Below, one piece after another: positions 1-11,162 of a DNA stretch of 64,000 nt (the first letter of the stretch is position 1; each line of letters starts with the position of its first letter). The position numbers and the translations under genes were made by a program. The stretch comes from Strigamia acuminata (lineage: Eukaryota > Arthropoda > Chilopoda > Geophilomorpha > Linotaeniidae). The notes beneath the pieces were generated by a model. The model did no database searches, was not told the origin of the DNA, and saw nothing but the letters and a program-made list of their open reading frames with translations. The stretch lies in assembly GCA_949358305.1 (NCBI GenBank), contig CASHSZ010000069.1, positions 62,001 through 126,000 of the forward strand. The letters run 5' to 3'.

Positions 1-10
1 TCATCAAAAA

Positions 11-1025
11 TTGTGTCAAAAGTCGGTGACGGGCGGAGGGGCGAGCTCCGGGCGCCCGAGAGAGAGAGAGAAAGAGAGAGAGAGGGGACGGCCGGGGCTC
101 CCGCCAACGGGCGGAGGGGCGAGCCTTGGCGGGTTGGGCGTGCACTATCTAGGCATGTGGGCGCTCGATTTACCGGCACGTTGGACAAGTTTTGAAAATT
201 TTTTTTTCCTAATTTTTGACAAAATTAGCACCGAATTTTGCCAATATTTGATAAATTTCCACGGAATTTTATCAATGTTTTACAAAAAACCCCTGGAAAT
301 GTGTCCAATCGAGCAGAAATGTCTCGTAAAATATTGCTGAAATTTGTCTAAAATTGACAAAAAATCGGTGCAAGTTTTGCTAGATATTTGCCCGGATCAA
401 ACTGTGCCCGAAACCGCCCGATCTGACAGTGTGCACGCGGGCTGGACGTGCCCACTGTCCCCGCATGTGCACTCGCCGGCGCGTTGGACGAGTTTAAGAA
501 GATTTTATCAATTTCTGACAAAACTTGCATCGATTTTTTGTCAATTTTTGATAAATTTCCCCAGAATTTTAGCAATAAAACCTTTGAAAATGTATCCAAA
601 AGAGCAGAAATGTCCTGTAAAATATTGCTGAAAATCTGTTGAAATTCATCAAATATTGACAAAAATCTGTGACGAGCGGAGGGGCGATCCTTTGGCGGCC
701 GAAAGAGAGAGGGGGGACGGTCGGGGCTCCCGCCGACGGGCGGAGGGGCGAGCCTTGGCGGCCGAGAGAGAGAGAGAGAGAGGACGGCCGGGGCTCCCGC
801 CGGCGCACTGTCCACGCATGGGCGCGCTCGATTTACTGGCGCGTTGGACGAATTTTAAATTTTTTGTTTCCTATTTCTGACAAAATTTGCACCGACTTTT
901 GGCAATTTGTGACAAATTTTCACAGAATTTCGGCAACATTTTACGACACATTTCTGCCCGGTTGGACACATTTCCACAGGTTTTTTGTAAAACGTTGCTA
1001 AAATTCCGTTGAATTTCATCAAAAA
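11..1025 (+). repeat. A unit, reference copy (1015 bp, three submonomers)
   Basis: The motif GTTGGACRARTTT marks three diverged submonomers, at 180, 483 and 843, and recurs at 1195 in the next unit. After each motif comes a similar AT-rich stretch with TGACAAAA and TTTTGTCA-like words, then CGGAATTT or CAGAATTT, then TGTAAAA. Between submonomers sit GC-rich modules with GA tracts at about 58-86, 701-716 and 763-783, and a CACTGTCC-containing module at about 420-480 and 800-820. The unit therefore looks like an older roughly 340-bp satellite amplified as a trimer. Diagnostic variants used to type other copies are A or G at the position of 1526, A or G at the position of 12809, G or T at the position of 13889, and T or A in TCAATWTTTG near 543. 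Confidence 0.85.
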
Positions 1026-2236
1026 TTGTGTCAAAAGTCGGTGACGGGCGGAGGGGCGAGCTCCAGGCGCCCGAGAGAGAGAGAGAAAGAGAGAGAGAGG
1101 GGACGGCCGGGGCTCCCGCCAACGGGCGGAGGGGCGAGCCTTGGCGGGTTGGGCGTGCACTATCTAGGCATGTGGGCGCTCGATTTACCGGCACGTTGGA
1201 CAAGTTTTGAAAATTTTTTTTTCCTAATTTTTGACAAAATTAGCACCGAATTTTGCCAATATTTGATAAATTTCCACGGAATTTTATCAATGTTTTACAA
1301 AAAACCCCTGGAAATGTGTCCAATCGAGCAGAAATGTCTCGTAAAATATTGCTGAAATTTGTCTAAAATTGACAAAAAATCGGTGCAAGTTTTGCTAGAT
1401 ATTTGCCCGGATCAAACTGTGCCCGAAACCGCCCGATCTGACAGTGTGCACGCGGGCTGGACGTGCCCACTGTCCCCGCATGTGCACTCGCCGGCGCGTT
1501 GGACGAGTTTAAGAAGATTTTATCAGTTTCTGACAAAACTTGCATCGATTTTTTGTCAATTTTTGATAAATTTCCCCAGAATTTTAGCAATAAAACCTTT
1601 GAAAATGTATCCAAAAGAGCAGAAATGTCCTGTAAAATATTGCTGAAAATCTGTTGAAATTCATCAAATATTGACAAAAATCTGTGACGAGCGGAGGGGC
1701 GATCCTTTGGCGGCCGAAAGAGAGAGGGGGGACGGTCGGGGCTCCCGCCGACGGGCGGAGGGGCGAGCCTTGGCGGCCGAGAGAGAGAGAGAGAGAGGAC
1801 GGCCGGGGCTCCCGCCGGCGCACTGTCCACGCATGGGCGCGCTCGATTTACTGGCGCGTTGGACGAATTTTAAATTTTTTGTTTCCTATTTCTGACAAAA
1901 TTTGCACAGACTTTTGTCAATTTTTGACAAATTTTCACGGAATTTCAGCAATGGGACGGACTTATGTAAAACATCGCTTAAAATCTGGAAATCTGTCAAA
2001 TCTTCTTTAAATTTATGCAAGATATTGGGAAATTTTGGTTTAACTCGTCCAACGGGCCGGTAAATCGAGCGCCCACACGCGCCCACATGCACGTCCAACC
2101 CGCATGGGCACTGTCACATCGGACGTTTGTTGCGTGCAAAACTTGCACCGACTTTTGGCCATTTTTGGTTAAACTTCCGCACAATTTCTGCCCGATTGGA
2201 CACTGAGGTTCGGTTTCCGACCGGGTCGTTTCTTGT

Positions 2237-3280
2237 CCGACCCGCGGCGCGTCGCGGCGCGGCCGGAGGACGGCCCTCGTCCCCAAAAACCACACTCCGA
2301 GTCACGGGTCGCACGGCCAACAGGCCGTGACGGGCCGTAGCGGGTCGAAAACGGGCCGTTAACGGCCCGTTGACGGCCCGTTAGCGGCCCGCATGAGGTC
2401 GCACGGGCCGTCGGCGAGCCGAAGTCCGGGAACGAAGGCCGTTACGGGACCGTGACGGGACCGTCGGCGGCCCGTTAACGGCCCGTGCGAGCCGTTACGG
2501 GATCGTGACGGGACCGTCGGCGGCCCGTTAACGGCCCGTGCGAGCCGTTACGGAATCGTGACGGGACCGTCGGCGGCCCGTTAACGGCCCGTGCGGGCCG
2601 TTACGGGATCGTGACGGGACCGTCGGCGGCCCGTTAACGGCCCGTGCGACCCCATGCGGGCCGTTGACGGGCCGTTAACGGGCCGTTAACGGGCCGTTAA
2701 CGGGCCGTGACGGTGTAAATCGAAAAAATCAACAACCGACAACACGTACATGAAAACGCGTACAACATTCATAGACATTAATCTCGAATCCTGTTTTTGG
2801 TTTTACGCCGTTAACGGGCCGTTAACGGCCCGTTAACGGCCCGTTAACGGCCCGTTAACGGCCCGCATGAGGTCGTACGGGCCGTTACGGGGTCGTGACG
2901 GGACCGTCGGCGGCCCGTTAACGGCCCGTGCGGGCCGTTACGGGATAGTTACGGAACCGTCGGCGGCCCGTTAACGGCCCGTGCGAGCCGTTACGGGATC
3001 GTGACGGGACCGTCGGCGGCCCGTTAACGGCCCGTGCGAGCCGTTACGGGATTGTGACGGGACCGTCGGCGGCCCGTTAACGGCCCGTGCGGGCCGTTTT
3101 CGACCCGTTGCGGCCGTTTTCGACCCGTTGCGGCCCGTTTTCGACCCGTTACGGTCCTTGGCCGTAACGGGCCGAAAACGGGAAAACTGAAAAAGTCGAG
3201 TGCGAGACCACGTGACCCGGAGTGTGGTTTTTGGGGACGAGGGCCGTCCTCCGACCGCGCCGTGACGCGCCGCGGGTCGG
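2237..3280. repeat. GC-rich fold-back element B, reference copy (1044 bp)
   Basis: Inverted terminal arms at 2237-2306 and 3211-3280 are 70 bp each with about three mismatches, starting CCGACCC and ending GGGTCGG. Inside the left arm are short palindromic repeats around CCGTTAACGG, then four direct 53-bp repeats (GCCGTTAC landmark at 2438, 2491, 2544 and 2597), then an 11-bp array (GGGCCGTTAAC). A roughly 100-bp AT-richer core follows (about 2710-2812). Beyond it lie a second 11-bp array, four more 53-bp repeats (2881, 2934, 2987, 3040), and three copies of a 20-21-bp repeat (CCGTTTTCGACCCGTTGCGG, from 3093). The word CGCATGAGGTCG occurs in both halves. No transposase frame is present. It could be a domesticated fold-back or TIR element amplified with the satellite; no target duplication could be defined. 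Confidence 0.85.
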
Positions 3281-3715
3281 TCACCAACTTTTGTCAATTT
3301 TTGACAGATTTTCACGGAATTTCAGCGACATTTTACGAGACGTTTCTGCCCGATGGGACGGACTTCTGTAAAACATTGCTTAAAATCCATGGAAATTTAT
3401 CACATATTGACAAAATTCGGTGCAAGTTTTGTCAGAAATTAGGAAAAAACTTTTTTCAAAACTCGTCCAACGCGCCGGTAAATTGAGCGCCCACGTGCGT
3501 CGACAGTGGGCGCTTCAAAACCGCGTGGACACTGTCAGATCTCGGCACAGTTTGATGCGCCCAAATCTAGCAATACTTGCACCGACTTTTGGCAATTTGT
3601 GACAAATTTTCACAGAATTTCGGCAACATTTTACGACACATTTCTGCCCGGTTGGACACATTTCCACAGGTTTTTTGTAAAACGTTGCTAAAATTCTGTT
3701 GAATTTCATCAAAAA

Positions 3716-6700
3716 TTGTGTCAAAAGTCGGTGACGGGCGGAGGGGCGAGCTCCGGGCGCCCGAGAGAGAGAGAGAAAGAGAGAGAGAGGGGACGGCCGG
3801 GGCTCCCGCCAACGGGCGGAGGGGCGAGCCTTGGCGGGTTGGGCGTGCACTATCTAGGCATGTGGGCGCTCGATTTACCGGCACGTTGGACAAGTTTTGA
3901 AAATTTTTTTTTCCTAATTTTTGACAAAATTAGCACCGAATTTTGCCAATATTTGATAAATTTCCACGGAATTTTATCAATGTTTTACAAAAAACCCCTG
4001 GAAATGTGTCCAATCGAGCAGAAATGTCTCGTAAAATATCGCTGAAATTTGTCTAAAATTGACAAAAAATCGGTGCAAGTTTTGCTAGATATTTGCCCGG
4101 ATCAAACTGTGCCCGAAACCGCCCGATCTGACAGTGTGCACGCGGGCTGGACGTGCCCACTGTCCCCGCATGTGCACTCGCCGGCGCGTTGGACGAGTTT
4201 AAGAAGATTTTATCAATTTCTGACAAAACTTGCATCGATTTTTTGTCAATTTTTGATAAATTTCCCCAGAATTTTAGCAATAAAACCTTTGAAAATGTAT
4301 CCAAAAGAGCAGAAATGTCCTGTAAAATATTGCTGAAAATCTGTTGAAATTCATCAAATATTGACAAAAATCTGTGACGAGCGGAGGGGCGATCCTTTGG
4401 CGGCCGAAAGAGAGAGGGGGGACGGTCGGGGCTCCCGCCGACGGGCGGAGGGGCGAGCCTTGGCGGCCGAGAGAGAGAGAGAGAGAGGACGGCCGGGGCT
4501 CCCGCCGGCGCACTGTCCACGCATGGGCGCGCTCGATTTACTGGCGCGTTGGACGAATTTTAAATTTTTTGTTTCCTATTTCTGACAAAATTTGCACCGA
4601 CTTTTGGCAATTTGTGACAAATTTTCACAGAATTTCGGCAACATTTTACGACACATTTCTGCCCGGTTGGACACATTTCCACAGGTTTTTTGTAAAACGT
4701 TGCTAAAATTCCGTTGAATTTCATCAAAAATTGTGTCAAAAGTCGGTGACGGGCGGAGGGGCGAGCTCCGGGCGCCCGAGAGAGAGAGAGAAAGAGAGAG
4801 AGAGGGGACGGCCGGGGCTCCCGCCAACGGGCGGAGGGGCGAGCCTTGGCGGGTTGGGCGTGCACTATCTAGGCATGTGGGCGCTCGATTTACCGGCACG
4901 TTGGACAAGTTTTGAAAATTTTTTTTTCCTAATTTTTGACAAAATTAGCACCGAATTTTGCCAATATTTGATAAATTTCCACGGAATTTTATCAATGTTT
5001 TACAAAAAACCCCTGGAAATGTGTCCAATCGAGCAGAAATGTCTCGTAAAATATTGCTGAAATTTGTCTAAAATTGACAAAAAATCGGTGCAAGTTTTGC
5101 TAGATATTTGCCCGGATCAAACTGTGCCCGAAACCGCCCGATCTGACAGTGTGCACGCGGGCTGGACGTGCCCACTGTCCCCGCATGTGCACTCGCCGGC
5201 GCGTTGGACGAGTTTAAGAAGATTTTATCAGTTTCTGACAAAACTTGCATCGATTTTTTGTCAATTTTTGATAAATTTCCCCAGAATTTTAGCAATAAAA
5301 CCTTTGAAAATGTATCCAAAAGAGCAGAAATGTCCTGTAAAATATTGCTGAAAATCTGTTGAAATTCATCAAATATTGACAAAAATCTGTGACGAGCGGA
5401 GGGGCGATCCTTTGGCGGCCGAAAGAGAGAGGGGGGACGGTCGGGGCTCCCGCCGACGGGCGGAGGGGCGAGCCTTGGCGGCCGAGAGAGAGAGAGAGAG
5501 AGGACGGCCGGGGCTCCCGCCGGCGCACTGTCCACGCATGGGCGCGCTCGATTTACTGGCGCGTTGGACGAATTTTAAATTTTTTGTTTCCTATTTCTGA
5601 CAAAATTTGCACAGACTTTTGTCAATTTTTGACAAATTTTCACGGAATTTCAGCAATGGGACGGACTTATGTAAAACATCGCTTAAAATCTGGAAATCTG
5701 TCAAATCTTCTTTAAATTTATGCAAGATATTGGGAAATTTTGGTTTAACTCGTCCAACGGGCCGGTAAATCGAGCGCCCACACGCGCCCACATGCACGTC
5801 CAACCCGCATGGGCACTGTCACATCGGACGTTTGTTGCGTGCAAAACTTGCACCGACTTTTGGCCATTTTTGGTTAAACTTCCGCACAATTTCTGCCCGA
5901 TTGGACACTGAGGTTCGGTTTCCGACCGGGTCGTTTCTTGTCCGACCCGCGGCGCGTCGCGGCGCGGCCGGAGGACGGCCCTCGTCCCCAAAAACCACAC
6001 TCCGAGTCACGGGTCGCACGGCCAACAGGCCGTGACGGGCCGTAGCGGGTCGAAAACGGGCCGTTAACGGCCCGTTGACGGCCCGTTAGCGGCCCGCATG
6101 AGGTCGCACGGGCCGTCGGCGAGCCGAAGTCCGGGAACGAAGGCCGTTACGGGACCGTGACGGGACCGTCGGCGGCCCGTTAACGGCCCGTGCGAGCCGT
6201 TACGGGATCGTGACGGGACCGTCGGCGGCCCGTTAACGGCCCGTGCGAGCCGTTACGGAATCGTGACGGGACCGTCGGCGGCCCGTTAACGGCCCGTGCG
6301 GGCCGTTACGGGATCGTGACGGGACCGTCGGCGGCCCAACGGCCCGTGCGACCCCATGCGGGCCGTTGACGGGCCGTTAACGGGCCGTTAACGGGCCGTT
6401 AACGGGCCGTGACGGTGTAAATCGAAAAAATCAACAACCGACAACACGTACATGAAAACGCGTACAACATTCATAGACATTAATCTCGAATCCTGTTTTT
6501 GGTTTTACGCCGTTAACGGGCCGTTAACGGCCCGTTAACGGCCCGTTAACGGCCCGCATGAGGTCGTACGGGCCGTTACGGGGTCGTGACGGGACCGTCG
6601 GCGGCCCGTTAACGGCCCGTGCGGGCCGTTACGGGATAGTTACGGAACCGTCGGCGGCCCGTTAACGGCCCGTGCGAGCCGTTACGGGATCGTGACGGGA

Positions 6701-7426
6701 CCGTCGGCGGCCCGTTAACGGCCCGTGCGAGCCGTTACGGGATTGTGACGGGACCGTCGGCGGCCCGTTAACGGCCCGTGCGGGCCGTTTTCGACCCGTT
6801 GCGGCCGTTTTCGACCCGTTGCGGCCGTTTTCGACCCGTTGCGGCCCGTTTTCGACCCGTTACGGTCCTTGGCCGTAACGGGCCGAAAACGGGAAAACTG
6901 AAAAAGTCGAGTGCGAGACCACGTGACCCGGAGTGTGGTTTTTGGGGACGAGGGCCGTCCTCCGACCGCGCCGTGACGCGCCGCGGGTCGGTCACCAACT
7001 TTTGTCAATTTTTGACAGATTTTCACGGAATTTCAGCGACATTTTACGAGACGTTTCTGCCCGATGGGACGGACTTCTGTAAAACATTGCTTAAAATCCA
7101 TGGAAATTTATCACATATTGACAAAATTCGGTGCAAGTTTTGTCAGAAATTAGGAAAAAACTTTTTTCAAAACTCGTCCAACGCGCCGGTAAATTGAGCG
7201 CCCACGTGCGTCGACAGTGGGCGCTTCAAAACCGCGTGGACACTGTCAGATCTCGGCACAGTTTGATGCGCCCAAATCTAGCAATACTTGCACCGACTTT
7301 TGGCAATTTGTGACAAATTTTCACAGAATTTCGGCAACATTTTACGACACATTTCTGCCCGGTTGGACACATTTCCACAGGTTTTTTGTAAAACGTTGCT
7401 AAAATTCCGTTGAATTTCATCAAAAA
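3716..7426 (+). repeat. Satellite HOR 1 (3711 bp, 2 A units + B)
   Basis: A units start at 3716 and 4731 (1015 bp apart). The second is T type, with TATCAGTTTC near 5228. Arrangement is the same as HOR 0. Confidence 0.9.
5942..6991. repeat. Fold-back element B in HOR 1 (1050 bp)
   Basis: Same architecture as the reference. It has one extra 20-bp unit on the right and a 3-bp loss (GGCCCAACGGCCC near 6336) in the left half. Confidence 0.85.
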
Positions 7427-10400
7427 TTGTGTCAAAAGTCGGTGACGGGCGGAGGGGCGAGCTCCGGGCGCCCGAGAGAGAGAGAGAAAGAGAGAGAGAG
7501 GGGACGGCCGGGGCTCCCGCCAACGGGCGGAGGGGCGAGCCTTGGCGGGTTGGGCGTGCACTATCTAGGCATGTGGGCGCTCGATTTACCGGCACGTTGG
7601 ACAAGTTTTGAAAATTTTTTTTTCCTAATTTTTGACAAAATTAGCACCGAATTTTGCCAATATTTGATAAATTTCCACGGAATTTTATCAATGTTTTACA
7701 AAAAACCCCTGGAAATGTGTCCAATCGAGCAGAAATGTCTCGTAAAATATCGCTGAAATTTGTCTAAAATTGACAAAAAATCGGTGCAAGTTTTGCTAGA
7801 TATTTGCCCGGATCAAACTGTGCCCGAAACCGCCCGATCTGACAGTGTGCACGCGGGCTGGACGTGCCCACTGTCCCCGCATGTGCACTCGCCGGCGCGT
7901 TGGACGAGTTTAAGAAGATTTTATCAATTTCTGACAAAACTTGCATCGATTTTTTGTCAATATTTGATAAATTTCCCCAGAATTTTAGCAATAAAACCTT
8001 TGAAAATGTATCCAAAAGAGCAGAAATGTCCTGTAAAATATTGCTGAAAATCTGTTGAAATTCATCAAATATTGACAAAAATCTGTGACGAGCGGAGGGG
8101 CGATCCTTTGGCGGCCGAAAGAGAGAGGGGGGACGGTCGGGGCTCCCGCCGACGGGCGGAGGGGCGAGCCTTGGCGGCCGAGAGAGAGAGAGAGAGAGGA
8201 CGGCCGGGGCTCCCGCCGGCGCACTGTCCACGCATGGGCGCGCTCGATTTACTGGCGCGTTGGACGAATTTTAAATTTTTTGTTTCCTATTTCTGACAAA
8301 ATTTGCACCGACTTTTGGCAATTTGTGACAAATTTTCACAGAATTTCGGCAACATTTTACGACACATTTCTGCCCGGTTGGACACATTTCCACAGGTTTT
8401 TTGTAAAACGTTGCTAAAATTCCGTTGAATTTCATCAAAAATTGTGTCAAAAGTCGGTGACGGGCGGAGGGGCGAGCTCCGGGCGCCCGAGAGAGAGAGA
8501 GAAAGAGAGAGAGAGGGGACGGCCGGGGCTCCCGCCAACGGGCGGAGGGGCGAGCCTTGGCGGGTTGGGCGTGCACTATCTAGGCATGTGGGCGCTCGAT
8601 TTACCGGCACGTTGGACAAGTTTTGAAAATTTTTTTTTCCTAATTTTTGACAAAATTAGCACCGAATTTTGCCAATATTTGATAAATTTCCACGGAATTT
8701 TATCAATGTTTTACAAAAAACCCCTGGAAATGTGTCCAATCGAGCAGAAATGTCTCGTAAAATATTGCTGAAATTTGTCTAAAATTGACAAAAAATCGGT
8801 GCAAGTTTTGCTAGATATTTGCCCGGATCAAACTGTGCCCGAAACCGCCCGATCTGACAGTGTGCACGCGGGCTGGACGTGCCCACTGTCCCCGCATGTG
8901 CACTCGCCGGCGCGTTGGACGAGTTTAAGAAGATTTTATCAGTTTCTGACAAAACTTGCATCGATTTTTTGTCAATTTTTGATAAATTTCCCCAGAATTT
9001 TAGCAATAAAACCTTTGAAAATGTATCCAAAAGAGCAGAAATGTCCTGTAAAATATTGCTGAAAATCTGTTGAAATTCATCAAATATTGACAAAAATCTG
9101 TGACGAGCGGAGGGGCGATCCTTTGGCGGCCGAAAGAGAGAGGGGGGACGGTCGGGGCTCCCGCCGACGGGCGGAGGGGCGAGCCTTGGCGGCCGAGAGA
9201 GAGAGAGAGAGAGGACGGCCGGGGCTCCCGCCGGCGCACTGTCCACGCATGGGCGCGCTCGATTTACTGGCGCGTTGGACGAATTTTAAATTTTTTGTTT
9301 CCTATTTCTGACAAAATTTGCACAGACTTTTGTCAATTTTTGACAAATTTTCACGGAATTTCAGCAATGGGACGGACTTATGTAAAACATCGCTTAAAAT
9401 CTGGAAATCTGTCAAATCTTCTTTAAATTTATGCAAGATATTGGGAAATTTTGGTTTAACTCGTCCAACGGGCCGGTAAATCGAGCGCCCACACGCGCCC
9501 ACATGCACGTCCAACCCGCATGGGCACTGTCACATCGGACGTTTGTTGCGTGCAAAACTTGCACCGACTTTTGGCCATTTTTGGTTAAACTTCCGCACAA
9601 TTTCTGCCCGATTGGACACTGAGGTTCGGTTTCCGACCGGGTCGTTTCTTGTCCGACCCGCGGCGCGTCGCGGCGCGGCCGGAGGACGGCCCTCGTCCCC
9701 AAAAACCACACTCCGAGTCACGGGTCGCACGGCCAACAGGCCGTGACGGGCCGTAGCGGGTCGAAAACGGGCCGTTAACGGCCCGTTGACGGCCCGTTAG
9801 CGGCCCGCATGAGGTCGCACGGGCCGTCGGCGAGCCGAAGTCCGGGAACGAAGGCCGTTACGGGACCGTGACGGGACCGTCGGCGGCCCGTTAACGGCCC
9901 GTGCGAGCCGTTACGGGATCGTGACGGGACCGTCGGCGGCCCGTTAACGGCCCGTGCGAGCCGTTACGGAATCGTGACGGGACCGTCGGCGGCCCGTTAA
10001 CGGCCCGTGCGGGCCGTTACGGGATCGTGACGGGACCGTCGGCGGCCCGTTAACGGCCCGTGCGACCCCATGCGGGCCGTTGACGGGCCGTTAACGGGCC
10101 GTTAACGGGCCGTTAACGGGCCGTTAACGGGCCGTTAACGGGCCGTGACGGTGTAAATCGAAAAAATCAACAACCGACAACACGTACATGAAAACGCGTA
10201 CAACATTCATAGACATTAATCTCGAATCCTGTTTTTGGTTTTACGCCGTTAACGGGCCGTTAACGGCCCGTTAACGGCCCGTTAACGGCCCGCATGAGGT
10301 CGTACGGGCCGTTACGGGGTCGTGACGGGACCGTCGGCGGCCCGTTAACGGCCCGTGCGGGCCGTTACGGGATAGTTACGGAACCGTCGGCGGCCCGTTA

Positions 10401-11162
10401 ACGGCCCGTGCGAGCCGTTACGGGATCGTGACGGGACCGTCGGCGGCCCGTTAACGGCCCGTGCGAGCCGTTACGGGATTGTGACGGGACCGTCGGCGGC
10501 CCGTTAACGGCCCGTGCGGGCCGTTTTCGACCCGTTGCGGCCGTTTTCGACCCGTTGCGGCCGTTTTCGACCCGTTGCGGCCCGTTTTCGACCCGTTACG
10601 GTCCTTGGCCGTAACGGGCCGAAAACGGGAAAACTGAAAAAGTCGAGTGCGAGACCACGTGACCCGGAGTGTGGTTTTTGGGGACGAGGGCCGTCCTCCG
10701 ACCGCGCCGTGACGCGCCGCGGGTCGGTCACCAACTTTTGTCAATTTTTGACAGATTTTCACGGAATTTCAGCGACATTTTACGAGACGTTTCTGCCCGA
10801 TGGGACGGACTTCTGTAAAACATTGCTTAAAATCCATGGAAATTTATCACATATTGACAAAATTCGGTGCAAGTTTTGTCAGAAATTAGGAAAAAACTTT
10901 TTTCAAAACTCGTCCAACGCGCCGGTAAATTGAGCGCCCACGTGCGTCGACAGTGGGCGCTTCAAAACCGCGTGGACACTGTCAGATCTCGGCACAGTTT
11001 GATGCGCCCAAATCTAGCAATACTTGCACCGACTTTTGGCAATTTGTGACAAATTTTCACAGAATTTCGGCAACATTTTACGACACATTTCTGCCCGGTT
11101 GGACACATTTCCACAGGTTTTTTGTAAAACGTTGCTAAAATTCCGTTGAATTTCATCAAAAA
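7427..11162 (+). repeat. Satellite HOR 2 (3736 bp, 2 A units + B)
   Basis: A units start at 7427 and 8442. The first carries TCAATATTTG (N type, near 7969) and the second is T type. It is longer than HOR 1 because its B element has extra 11-bp repeats. Confidence 0.9.
9653..10727. repeat. Fold-back element B in HOR 2 (1075 bp)
   Basis: Longest copy. It has one extra 20-bp unit, plus two extra 11-bp GGGCCGTTAAC units just before the core (about 10080-10150). Confidence 0.85.

Larger units (their letters stand above)
1..3715 (+). repeat. Satellite HOR 0 (2 A units + B; left end cut)
   Basis: A units start at 11 and 1026. The second carries the G variant at 1526 (T type) that typifies the unit next to B. 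Satellite homology changes at about 1903, where CACAGAC replaces CACCGAC. A flank with an inverted submonomer start (2010-2062) leads to the GC-rich element 2237-3280, then a second flank with another inverted submonomer start (3443-3493) leads to the next HOR. Confidence 0.85.

Noticed and set aside
711-747. G-quadruplex in each A unit (G runs at 711-716, 723-726, 738-740, 744-747)
   Set aside because: Spacing is compatible, but the opposite C runs and long mixed loops favour duplex or hairpin forms; evidence is too weak to list.
2425-3170. 53-bp, 20-bp and 11-bp repeats as a CRISPR array
   Set aside because: Units are contiguous direct repeats without unique spacers, embedded in a eukaryotic satellite, with no cas-like gene.
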